A stretch of 7,198 bases of DNA from an uncultured Micrococcales bacterium. GTDB taxonomy: Bacteria > Actinomycetota > Actinomycetes > S36-B12 > GCA-2699445. Position 1 is the first letter of the stretch; each line of letters opens with the position of its first letter. The notes under the pieces were generated by a model, which was not told where the DNA came from, did not search any database, and saw only the letters and a list, made by a program, of their open reading frames with translations. Position numbers and translations under genes: made by a program. This document shows, one piece after another, positions 1 to 5,433 of the stretch. Where the stretch lies: the NCBI GenBank assembly GCA_903915555.1, contig CAIWTL010000340.1, forward strand, positions 1 through 7,198, given 5' to 3'.

Positions 1-1
1 G

Positions 2-790
2 CTGTGGCTCGTGATGTCAGCGCTGCGGCGAGCCTTCCCGGACCCGATCCGGCAGGCGTTGCGGGGCCACCCGCTGGAGATGCCGCACCCGGACCCGTTC
101 GATCGCCTGCTGGACCGCTGGGACGAGACCGTCGGGACTCGGCGGCGCCGCTCCTCGCTGCTGGTCATGCGGATCCCCGCATCTCGCTTCCGCAGGATCC
201 AGGTGACGGTGGCGACGGTCTCGGGCGCCATAGCCGTCGGGTTGCTTCTGCTGACAGGGGGGTCCGGGTGGCTCGTCGCGCTGCTCTGCCCGCCGCTGTC
301 CCTGGCTCTGGCCGACCGGTTGATCGCCGCTCGCGCAGATGCACGTCGTCGCACGCTCGCCGGGCAGGTGGTGCCGTTCGCCGAGTATCTGGCCATGTGC
401 GCCACCGCAGGACTGACCGCCCCCGAGTCGGTGACCCGTAGCGCCGCGCACCTGCCTTCGCCGCTACGGCTCTTCGTCGCCGATGTGGCGGCGGACCTCC
501 GTACGGGTAGTCCGTTCGCCCGCGCCCTGCGGGACTCGGCGGAGCGGATCGACCTCCCGCAGTACTGGCGGTTGTGCGACACGGTCCTGACGGCAACGGA
601 GCGTGGTACCCCGTTGGGCCCCACGCTGATGGGCCAGGTGCGTGACATCCGCAGCCAGGACCGCGCGCGCCGCATGGAGCGGGCGGGGCGGGCGGAGATC
701 GCGATGCTCGTGCCGATCGTCCTCCTGGTTCTGCCTGCGGTCGTGGCGGTCGCGGTCTACCCGGGATTCGAGGCATTGAGCCGGATGTGA
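2..790 (+). CDS. TadC-like type II secretion F-domain protein (5' end probably cut)
   Basis: Inner-membrane platform protein of a Tad (type IVb) pilus machine, of the GspF/TadC family; such proteins couple the cytoplasmic ATPase TadA to pilin assembly. Numbering from the GTG at 11 gives 259 residues. A basic N-terminal part precedes two adjacent hydrophobic segments (about 64-83 and 85-103). The T2SSF four-helix domain follows at about 118-225 (motif EYLAMCATAGL, then a GSPFARALRD loop). A last membrane helix lies at about 230-251. The frame is open back to base 2 and no Shine-Dalgarno sequence precedes GTG 11 or ATG 14, so the true start may lie outside the window. It is called TadC rather than TadB because it directly precedes the pilin gene, as in the usual order tadA-tadB-tadC-flp-tadE-tadG. 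The family is clear; the TadB/TadC assignment is inferred from position. Confidence 0.85.
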   Translation: MWLVMSALRRAFPDPIRQALRGHPLEMPHPDPFDRLLDRWDETVGTRRRRSSLLVMRIPASRFRRIQVTVATVSGAIAVGLLLLTGGSGWLVALLCPPLSLALADRLIAARADARRRTLAGQVVPFAEYLAMCATAGLTAPESVTRSAAHLPSPLRLFVADVAADLRTGSPFARALRDSAERIDLPQYWRLCDTVLTATERGTPLGPTLMGQVRDIRSQDRARRMERAGRAEIAMLVPIVLLVLPAVVAVAVYPGFEALSRM

Positions 791-850
791 GCGGCTCGAC
801 AGGGCCGTCGACGGAATCAACAGAAACAGGAAACACGGAATGGGGGAGAG

Positions 851-1039
851 ATGATGGCGACACGGATGAGGACCGTGAGCAGGTGGATGCGTGACCGGTG
901 CGCCGACGACAGGGGGGACGTCCCCGGGTGGGTGCTGGTCTCGGTCATGACCGCCGGACTCGTCACGACGCTGTGGCTGGCGGCGGACGATCAACTGGCC
1001 ACGGTCCTGGAGCAGGCGATTGCGTCCGTGGGCAGATGA
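851..1039 (+). CDS. Flp-like small pilin of an actinobacterial Tad locus
   Basis: A 62-residue protein that is probably the major pilin-like subunit of this Tad system, inserted in the membrane and then assembled into a fibre. It has a positively charged leader (about residues 1-18, many Arg), a DDRG processing-like motif at 19-22, then DVPGW and one hydrophobic helix (about 27-45). A short amphipathic tail ends in SVGR. Size, layout and position between tadC and tadE fit Flp. Unlike classical Flp pilins, position +5 after the Gly is Trp, not Glu. From memory, RGDVPGW is typical of the actinobacterial family at this position; I could not search for it. ATG 851 and ATG 854 are adjacent in-frame starts. 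GGGGGAGAG directly upstream spaces better for 854. The gene overlaps the next by 20 bp. Confidence 0.75.
   Translation: MMATRMRTVSRWMRDRCADDRGDVPGWVLVSVMTAGLVTTLWLAADDQLATVLEQAIASVGR
1009..1012 (+). promoter_or_regulatory. Ribosome binding site supporting the TTG start of tadE
   Basis: GGAG lies 7 nt before TTG 1020, inside the coding sequence of the pilin gene. No ATG or GTG occurs in this frame between the site and the pseudopilin motif, so the site decides the start. This is a direct reading of the sequence; use of the site is inferred. Confidence 0.55.
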
Positions 1040-1370
1040 CCGCGGTTCGGCTGTGGTCGAGTTCGCGTTGGTCGTGCCACTGCTCCTCGTCGTCGTCACA
1101 TCCGTGCTGCGCGTCGGCGGCTGGGTCCTCGACATGGCGGAGGCGGATGCCGCCGCCCACACCGCCGCCCGCGCAGCGGGGCGGTCACCGGACCTCCCGC
1201 TGCATATGTCCGTCCGGCGAGCGCTGCCGGTCGGCGCCGACGTCCAGGTCTCACGGGTCGTCGTGGCAGGGCAGCCGGCGGTCCGCGTGGAGATGTTCGT
1301 CCCGCCGCCCCTCCCCGGCTGGGGGTTCACCGGTTCCGCAGTGGCCGTCGAGACGCTCGAACCGCGCTGA
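1020..1370 (+). CDS. tadE: TadE-family pseudopilin
   Basis: Minor pseudopilin of the Tad pilus, 116 residues, membrane-anchored by an N-terminal helix. After a short leader (MRPWADDRG) comes the TadE hallmark G|SAVVEF at residues 9-15, with Glu at +5 after the presumed prepilin-peptidase cut, then a hydrophobic stretch to about residue 36. The rest (DMAEADAAAHTAARAAGR, then a beta-rich C-terminus around VRVEMFVPPPLPG) is typical of small actinobacterial TadE proteins. TTG 1020 is chosen because GGAG lies 7 nt upstream and the next in-frame start (GTG 1053) falls inside the hallmark motif. The first 20 bases overlap the end of the pilin gene in another frame, which suggests translational coupling. 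The product assignment is strong; the exact start is less certain. Confidence 0.8.
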   Translation: MRPWADDRGSAVVEFALVVPLLLVVVTSVLRVGGWVLDMAEADAAAHTAARAAGRSPDLPLHMSVRRALPVGADVQVSRVVVAGQPAVRVEMFVPPPLPGWGFTGSAVAVETLEPR

Positions 1371-1734
1371 CGGCTCCGCTCTCCTGGAGTTCGTGGTCGT
1401 GATCGTCGTACTGCTGGTCCCTGTCGCGGTCGCACTGACCGTGCTCATCAGGGTCCACATGGTCCAGTCGGACCTGCGGGGAGTTGCGGCGAGCGCTGCA
1501 CTCGCGGTCGCCAGACAGGGGGGCGGGAGTGCGACCGCCCATCGCGCCGTGGCCGGCCAGTGGTAGGGTGACCTGCCGCAGACGTCGGTGAGGTGTCGTT
1601 CGAGGTGCGGCTCGCCCGAGGCTGTCGTGGAGGTCACCCTCCGCACCGACATCCCCCTCTCGCCGCTTCCCGGCAGCATCGCGGTCTCGTACAGTCACGC
1701 ACACGTCGGGGACCGCTTCGGAGCGACGGGATGA
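1363..1734 (+). pseudogene. Second TadE-like pseudopilin gene, interrupted by in-frame TAG and lacking a normal start
   Basis: This frame encodes a second TadE-like pseudopilin. It begins with ADGSALLEF at about 1366-1392 (Gly, then Glu at +5), then a long hydrophobic helix (VVVIVVLLVPVAVALTVLI) and an Ala-rich helix with SDLRGVAASAALAVARQGG. At 1564-1566 the frame hits TAG. The same frame then continues for 55 codons with credible family-like sequence: a two-Cys loop (RCRSRCGSP), VVEVTLRTDIPLSPLPG, and a stop at 1732-1734 that forms an ATGA overlap with the next gene. No ATG, GTG or TTG occurs in this frame between the ATG at 1147 and GTG 1393, and 1393 lies past the processing motif. GTG 1393 or 1399 could start a 57- or 55-residue remnant ending at TAG. 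A sequencing error or a real nonsense mutation are the main explanations. Confidence 0.65.
1720..1723 (+). promoter_or_regulatory. Ribosome binding site fixing the tadG-like start
   Basis: GGAG sits 7 nt before ATG 1731. It supports that ATG over the upstream in-frame GTG 1593, which would add 46 residues with no family-like content. Confidence 0.6.
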
Positions 1735-2147
1735 TCCGGGTGCGTGACGACGCGGGAAGCGTCCTCCTGATGGGCATCGGTGCCCTCGTGCTCGTCATGT
1801 CGCTGTTCCTCGTCTGTGTGGACGTGGCGGCGCTCGCGCTGCGCCGCCATGAGGCGGCACTGGCCGCGGACACCGGCGCCCGGGCCGCGGCACAGGCCCT
1901 CGACCTCGCGGCGTACTACTCCACCGGCGCCGGTCCGCGGGCTCGGCTGCCACTCGATGCGGGGGATGCGAGAGCCCGGGCCGACACCGCGGTCGGGCCG
2001 CCGTGGCACATCGACTCCGTCGAGGTCACCGCCGGTGAGGTGACGGTGACGGTGCATGGCCGGGTGGAGTTCCTCATCGGAGCCGCGATGGGTCTTCCCG
2101 GGACCCGCGTGGTCGGTACGTCCTCCGCTGTTCTGCGGCGATCCTGA
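1731..2147 (+). CDS. TadG-like / Rv3654c-type Tad-locus pseudopilin
   Basis: A 138-residue membrane-anchored protein, last gene of the Tad cluster. It opens with MIRVRDDAGSVLLM: a DDxGS motif as in the TadE proteins but with Met, not Glu, at +5. One hydrophobic helix follows (about residues 11-34), then an Ala-rich helix (RRHEAALAADTGARAAAQALDLA) and a C-terminal beta-rich part (VEVTAGEVTVTVHGRVEF). This matches the short actinobacterial TadE/TadG-like proteins that close Tad loci (mycobacterial Rv3654c type), far shorter than full proteobacterial TadG. ATG 1731 overlaps the stop of the preceding frame as ATGA and has a good ribosome site. The intact coupling signal suggests this gene was translated together with the preceding one before that gene was interrupted. 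Its role in pilus assembly or secretion is inferred from context. Confidence 0.75.
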   Translation: MIRVRDDAGSVLLMGIGALVLVMSLFLVCVDVAALALRRHEAALAADTGARAAAQALDLAAYYSTGAGPRARLPLDAGDARARADTAVGPPWHIDSVEVTAGEVTVTVHGRVEFLIGAAMGLPGTRVVGTSSAVLRRS

Positions 2148-2177
2148 CGCGGTCGCCCGGGGAGTACCCTGACTGGG
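2144..2177 (+). promoter_or_regulatory. Candidate leaderless promoter of prfB
   Basis: TACCCT at 2165-2170 fits the actinobacterial -10 pattern TAnnnT and lies 6 nt before GTG 2177, so transcription could start on the start codon itself. CTGACG at 2144-2149 is a possible -35 (4 of 6 matches to TTGACA), but its 15-bp spacer is short. The only Shine-Dalgarno-like run, GGGGAG at 2159-2164, is 12 nt from GTG, which is too far to be a good site. This is inference from spacing. Confidence 0.4.
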
Positions 2178-3295
2178 TGTCCGATCCCGAGATCACCCAG
2201 CGAATCAACGAACTCGACGCGACGTTGGCGAGCATCGCAGCCGTCGTCGACGTCGACAACGCCCGCAAGGAGATCGCCGATCTGGAGGAGCAGGCCGCGC
2301 AGCCCGACCTGTGGAACGACCAGGCCAACGCGCAGGCAGTGACGTCCCGACTCTCCTTCCTCCAAGGTGAGGTCCGGCGCGTCGAGGACCTCAGGTCGAG
2401 GCTCGACGATGTCCTGGTGCTCTTCGAGCTGGCCGAAGCGGAGAGTGACACCGCCACCCGGGACGAGGCAGTCACCGAGCTCGATCAGATCGGCGGTGCC
2501 ATCTCGGAGATGGAGGTCCGCACCCTGCTCAGCGGCGAGTACGACCCGCGGTCCGCCCTCATCCATGTGCACTCCGGCGCGGGCGGTGTCGATGCGGCTG
2601 ACTGGGCCCAGATGCTCTTGCGCATGTACACGCGGTACTGCGAGCGGCACGGGTGGAAGTACGAGGTGTACGACATCTCCTACGCGGAGGAGGCGGGCAT
2701 CAAGTCCGCGACGTTCCAGGTGGAGGCTCCCTTCGCCTACGGCACGTTGAGTGTCGAGCAGGGCACCCATCGGCTGGTGCGGATCTCCCCGTTCGACAAC
2801 CAGGGCAGGCGGCAGACCTCCTTCGCCCGGGTCGAGGTGCTGCCCGTCACCGAACAGACCGATCACATCGACATCCCCGAGACCGACATCCGTATCGATG
2901 TGTTCCGCTCCAGCGGGCCCGGCGGCCAGAGCGTCAACACGACGGACTCGGCCGTACGCATCACCCACCTGCCCACCGGGATCGTCGTGTCGTGCCAGAA
3001 CGAGAAGTCACAGATCCAGAACCGGGCCGCGGCGATGCGCGTCCTGCAGTCGCGGCTCCTCGAGGTGCGCCGACAGCAGGAGAAAGAGGAGATGGACGCG
3101 CTCAAGGGCGACGCGAGCGGCTCGTGGGGCGACCAGATGCGCTCCTACGTGCTGCATCCCTACCAGATGGTCAAGGACCTGCGCACCGGCACCGAGACGG
3201 GCAACACGTCGAGTGTCCTCGATGGGGAACTGGACGAGTTCATCGAGTCGGGTATCCGGTGGCGGCGCACCGGCGAGACGGTGGCCGCCGACTGA
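2177..3295 (+). CDS. prfB: Peptide chain release factor 2
   Basis: Cytoplasmic class I release factor that reads UGA and UAA in the ribosomal A site and triggers peptide release. The length, 372 residues, is usual for bacterial RF2. Residues 1-110 form the helical N-terminal domain (ELDATLAS, DLEEQAAQPDLW). The SPF anticodon-like tripeptide that identifies RF2 rather than RF1 is at 204-206 (LVRISPFDNQGRRQTSFA). The catalytic GGQ is at 249-251 in SSGPGGQSVN, followed by the conserved VSCQNEKSQIQN and LHPYQMVKDLRT. The frame is continuous from GTG 2177, so there is no trace of the autoregulatory in-frame UGA and +1 frameshift of E. coli prfB. It starts 29 nt after the Tad cluster and is followed by a strong hairpin, which suggests its own transcription unit. 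Confidence 0.97.
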   Translation: MSDPEITQRINELDATLASIAAVVDVDNARKEIADLEEQAAQPDLWNDQANAQAVTSRLSFLQGEVRRVEDLRSRLDDVLVLFELAEAESDTATRDEAVTELDQIGGAISEMEVRTLLSGEYDPRSALIHVHSGAGGVDAADWAQMLLRMYTRYCERHGWKYEVYDISYAEEAGIKSATFQVEAPFAYGTLSVEQGTHRLVRISPFDNQGRRQTSFARVEVLPVTEQTDHIDIPETDIRIDVFRSSGPGGQSVNTTDSAVRITHLPTGIVVSCQNEKSQIQNRAAAMRVLQSRLLEVRRQQEKEEMDALKGDASGSWGDQMRSYVLHPYQMVKDLRTGTETGNTSSVLDGELDEFIESGIRWRRTGETVAAD

Positions 3296-3333
3296 CGAGT
3301 ACGGTCCCCGCGGCCGGGAGGAGTGTTAAATGC

Positions 3334-3369
3334 GGAGGCTCCGGGAAGGGGGGGTTTCCCGGAGCCTCC
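3334..3369 (+). terminator. Strong hairpin after prfB, probable terminator
   Basis: The arms GGAGGCTCCGGGAA (3334-3347) and TTCCCGGAGCCTCC (3356-3369) are perfect 14-bp complements around an 8-nt loop of seven G and one T. The hairpin lies 38 nt after the prfB stop. There is no U-tract on the + strand, but stems without U-tails are common at actinobacterial gene ends. A structured RNA or regulatory element is a less likely alternative. Confidence 0.7.
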
Positions 3370-3384
3370 CACCTGGAGGGTGTT

Positions 3385-3401
3385 GCGTCGCCTGGCGACG
3401 C
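3385..3401 (+). terminator. Second short hairpin behind prfB
   Basis: GCGTCGCC and GGCGACGC (3385-3392 and 3394-3401) are perfect complements around a single T; a folded form would be about a 7-bp stem with a CTG loop. It lies 15 nt after the larger hairpin and is followed by the 10-bp palindrome CGGCCGGCCG (3401-3410) and G-runs. It could be a tandem terminator; no U-tract follows. Confidence 0.35.
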
Positions 3402-3482
3402 GGCCGGCCGGGGTTGGGGGGGATAGTCCCGGCGGGCCCGTTGGGTGACTACATAATGACTATGAGGAACGTGATCTGCACC

Positions 3483-3513
3483 ACGAAAACATAACGAAAC
3501 AGTAACGAAAAGG
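3483..3513 (+). promoter_or_regulatory. Three 11-bp direct repeats (ACGAAA), candidate operator
   Basis: ACGAAA occurs at 3483-3488, 3494-3499 and 3505-3510, each exactly 11 bp after the last. The two later copies are preceded by ATA or GTA, giving ATAAC-n6-GTAAC. Tandem repeats at 11-bp spacing are the usual layout for OmpR-family winged-helix regulators. The GTnAC/GAAAC character recalls actinobacterial GlnR and MtrA sites; MtrA would make sense ahead of cell-division genes, but the identity of the regulator is inference. Confidence 0.45.
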
Positions 3514-3598
3514 GGTGGCCGATCCAGGGGGCTCCGGTCGGCGACCCTACGTCCCGAACCGAATATCCGACATTCGCCCCGATACGGACTCCGCTTCG

Positions 3599-3604
3599 TA
3601 CACT
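3599..3604 (+). promoter_or_regulatory. Candidate -10 element for ftsE
   Basis: TACACT fits TAnnnT and would place the transcript start near 3611, about 38 nt before ATG 3649. No convincing -35 is visible at 16-18 bp. CATAAT at 3452-3457 is a second possibility further upstream, also without a clear -35. Confidence 0.3.
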
Positions 3605-3648
3605 CGTGTCCTCGGCGCCACCACGAACCCATCCCCGGAAGAAGATTC

Positions 3649-4338
3649 ATGATCCGATTCGAGAACGTCAGCAAGCAGTACAAATCGCAGCACAGCCCGG
3701 CCCTGCGTGACGTCAACGTCGACATCGAACGAGGCGAGTTCGTCTTCCTGGTGGGCCCGTCGGGTTCCGGCAAGACCACCTTCCTGCGGCTGTGCCTCAA
3801 GGAGGACAGGCCGACGTCGGGGAACGTGTGGGTGGCCGGCAAGAACGTGGGCAAGCTGAGTTCGTGGCGCGTGCCCCAGTTGCGGCGACAGATCGGGACG
3901 GTTTTCCAGGACTTCCGGCTGCTGCCCAACAAGACGGTGTTCGAGAACGTGGCGTTCGCCCTCGAGGTGATCGGAAAACCCCGCGGCCACATCAAGACGG
4001 TCGTCCCCGAGGTGCTCGAGATGGTCGGACTCGAGGGCAAGGAGAAGAGGTTCCCCCACGAACTGTCGGGTGGTGAGCAGCAGCGGGTGGCGATCGCGCG
4101 GGCGTTCGTCAACCGCCCGGAGATCCTCATCGCCGACGAGCCCACCGGGAACCTCGACCCCAACACGTCGATCGGCATCATGAAGTTGCTCGATCGCATC
4201 AACCGCACCGGCACGACGATCGTCATGGCCACCCATGACGCGCAGATCGTCGACCAGGTGAGGAAGCGTGTGGTCGAGCTCGCGGACGGCATCGTCGTCC
4301 GCGACCAGGACCGCGGCGTCTACGGCTACGCGCACTGA
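3649..4338 (+). CDS. ftsE: Cell division ATP-binding protein FtsE
   Basis: Cytoplasmic ABC ATPase that pairs with FtsX at the division site and transmits ATP-driven conformational change to cell-wall hydrolases outside. The length, 229 residues, matches the family. Visible motifs are Walker A GPSGSGKTT (36-44), Q-loop VFQDFRLL with Gln87, signature LSGGEQQ (139-145), Walker B ILIADE (159-164), D-loop NLD (168-170) and switch His196 in MATHD. The RLLPNKTVFENVAFALEV stretch (90-107) is typical of FtsE rather than other ABC ATPases. GGAAGAAG just upstream supports ATG 3649. The ftsX start lies 11 nt after the ftsE stop, so the two form an operon, apparently driven from the 353-nt region upstream. 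Confidence 0.96.
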   Translation: MIRFENVSKQYKSQHSPALRDVNVDIERGEFVFLVGPSGSGKTTFLRLCLKEDRPTSGNVWVAGKNVGKLSSWRVPQLRRQIGTVFQDFRLLPNKTVFENVAFALEVIGKPRGHIKTVVPEVLEMVGLEGKEKRFPHELSGGEQQRVAIARAFVNRPEILIADEPTGNLDPNTSIGIMKLLDRINRTGTTIVMATHDAQIVDQVRKRVVELADGIVVRDQDRGVYGYAH

Positions 4339-4349
4339 GGGGTGGGGTC

Positions 4350-5255
4350 ATGAGAGCACAATTCGTGGCGAGCGAGGTCTGGCAGGGCCTGCGCCGCAAC
4401 CTGACGATGACGATCGCCCTGATCATCACGATCGCGGTCTCCCTGGCGCTCTTCGGCGCCGGTCTGTTGGTGCGCCAGCAGGTCTCGCAGATGAAGGGTT
4501 TCTGGTTCGACAAGGTCGAGGTCTCGATCTTCCTGTGCACCAAGAACTCCCAGGAGGCCTCGTGCAGCGGGCCCGCCAGCGAGGCGGAGAAGCAGCAGAT
4601 CGCCACCGACCTCGAGGGAATGCGCCCGCTCGTGCAGGACGTCTACTTCGAGACCTCGCAGGAGGCCTTCAACCGCTTCCAGGAGCAGTTCGCGGGTTCC
4701 CCCATCGCCGACAGCGCGACTCCCGAGGACCTGGGGGAGAGCTACCGCGTCAAACTCGCTGACCCCGACCAGTACGCCGTCATCACCAGTGCCTTCGCCG
4801 GACGACCGGGGATCGAGCGCGTGGATGACCAGAAGCAGGTCCTGGACAAACTCTTCCGACTGCTCGACGGTCTTCAGGTGATCTCGATGGGCATCGCGAT
4901 CGCCATGCTCATCGTGACCGTTCTCCTGGTCGGCAACACGATGCGGCTCGCCGCCTACAGCAGGCGACGTGAGACGGGCATCATGCGGCTCGTGGGTGCG
5001 TCGAAGTTCTACATCCAGTTGCCCTTCCTGCTCGAGTCGGTGATCGCCGCCGTCATCGGCGCGGCCCTGGCCGTGGGCGCCATCGTGGCCATGAAGATCC
5101 TGTTGGTGGACCGGTTCCTCGAGCCGTCGTTCCAGTTCACGCCCTTCGTCGGCTGGGAGACCGTGTGGGTCGTCTCGGCGATCCTGCTGGCCATCGGCAT
5201 CCTCCTGGCGGCGTTCGCCGCCGTCGTGACACTGCGCCGCTACCTGAAGGTGTGA
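4350..5255 (+). CDS. ftsX: Cell division protein FtsX, permease-like subunit
   Basis: Membrane partner of FtsE; its outer loop passes the signal to peptidoglycan hydrolases. It has 301 residues. The N-terminal SEVWQGLRRNLTMT is typical of actinobacterial FtsX, and helix 1 is at about 21-42. A large extracytoplasmic domain (about 43-172) holds two cysteines nine residues apart (C63 and C72). Helices 2-4 are at about 175-197, 223-250 and 272-294. Between helices 2 and 3 is the conserved cytoplasmic RRRETGIMRLVGAS (205-218). GAGGGG at 4337-4342, overlapping the ftsE stop, sits 7 nt before ATG 4350, so the genes are probably translationally linked. A hairpin follows directly after the stop. Confidence 0.96.
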   Translation: MRAQFVASEVWQGLRRNLTMTIALIITIAVSLALFGAGLLVRQQVSQMKGFWFDKVEVSIFLCTKNSQEASCSGPASEAEKQQIATDLEGMRPLVQDVYFETSQEAFNRFQEQFAGSPIADSATPEDLGESYRVKLADPDQYAVITSAFAGRPGIERVDDQKQVLDKLFRLLDGLQVISMGIAIAMLIVTVLLVGNTMRLAAYSRRRETGIMRLVGASKFYIQLPFLLESVIAAVIGAALAVGAIVAMKILLVDRFLEPSFQFTPFVGWETVWVVSAILLAIGILLAAFAAVVTLRRYLKV

Positions 5256-5256
5256 C

Positions 5257-5272
5257 GCGGCGGGGTCGCCGC
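5257..5272 (+). terminator. Short GC hairpin directly after ftsX
   Basis: GCGGCG and CGCCGC are perfect 6-bp arms around GGGT, starting 2 nt after the ftsX stop. No U-tract follows. It could be a weak terminator or processing/attenuation point between ftsX and the peptidase gene; 6-bp GC hairpins also arise by chance in DNA this GC-rich. Elsewhere in the 191-nt gap (5256-5446) I see a tandem GGGAAC pair (5385-5396) and no convincing promoter. Confidence 0.35.
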
Positions 5273-5433
5273 CCCTCAATCCGGACATTGCGGGCCTCCC
5301 CGGCGCGTCGGCGGCCGATCGACGTGGGCGCGGGTCAAGATACGGGCAGGTCGGACGACCACCCCTCCCGCCGAGATGGGCGGTGGGAACGGGAACGGAG
5401 TGGGTGCTCCCGGACGTCACAGGACCGGTGGGT

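Larger units (their letters stand above)
3296..3648. other. 353-nt intergenic region between prfB and ftsE
   Basis: This is the longest gene-free stretch. From the left it holds the prfB hairpin, a second hairpin and a palindrome, then an AT-richer segment (about 3447-3512) unlike the GC-rich surroundings. That segment has CATAAT at 3452-3457 and three 11-bp-spaced ACGAAA motifs. Further right are the small inverted repeat CGAAT/ATTCG (3560-3564 and 3572-3576) and a TACACT box (3599-3604). Short reading frames cross it, but none has a ribosome site or recognisable product. It is best read as terminator plus the ftsEX control region. Confidence 0.7.

Noticed and set aside
898..1362. Open reading from 898 into the second tadE-like frame as one long protein
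   Set aside because: The part before about 1366 is out-of-frame sequence of the pilin and tadE genes, rich in Ser, Arg and Pro; only the stretch from ADGSALLEF on looks coding.
1564..1569. TAGGGT as a -10 box created inside the disrupted tadE-like gene
   Set aside because: It matches TAnnnT and includes the TAG, but there is no -35 and no gene start at the right distance; such boxes occur by chance.
1593..1730. Upstream extension of the tadG-like frame to GTG 1593
   Set aside because: The added residues are Arg/His/Pro-rich with no family-like content, they overlap the C-terminal part of the second tadE-like frame, and ATG 1731 has a better ribosome site.
2177..2260. E. coli-type autoregulatory +1 frameshift in prfB
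   Set aside because: The frame is uninterrupted from GTG 2177, with no early in-frame TGA and slippery CTT.
1916..2968. Long minus-strand open frame opposite the Tad end and prfB
   Set aside because: It mirrors prfB codon structure in GC-rich DNA and has no recognisable product or ribosome site.
3441..3457. TTGGGT and CATAAT as a -35/-10 pair
   Set aside because: Only 5 nt separate them, far too short for a promoter spacer.
3240..4292. 350-codon minus-strand open frame spanning the prfB-ftsE gap and ftsE
   Set aside because: It crosses the hairpins and is antisense to the well-defined ftsE motifs.
5349..5383. Small inverted repeats GGTCG/CGACC and CCGCC/GGCGG in the ftsX-peptidase gap
   Set aside because: They have 5-bp arms in very GC-rich DNA, as expected by chance.
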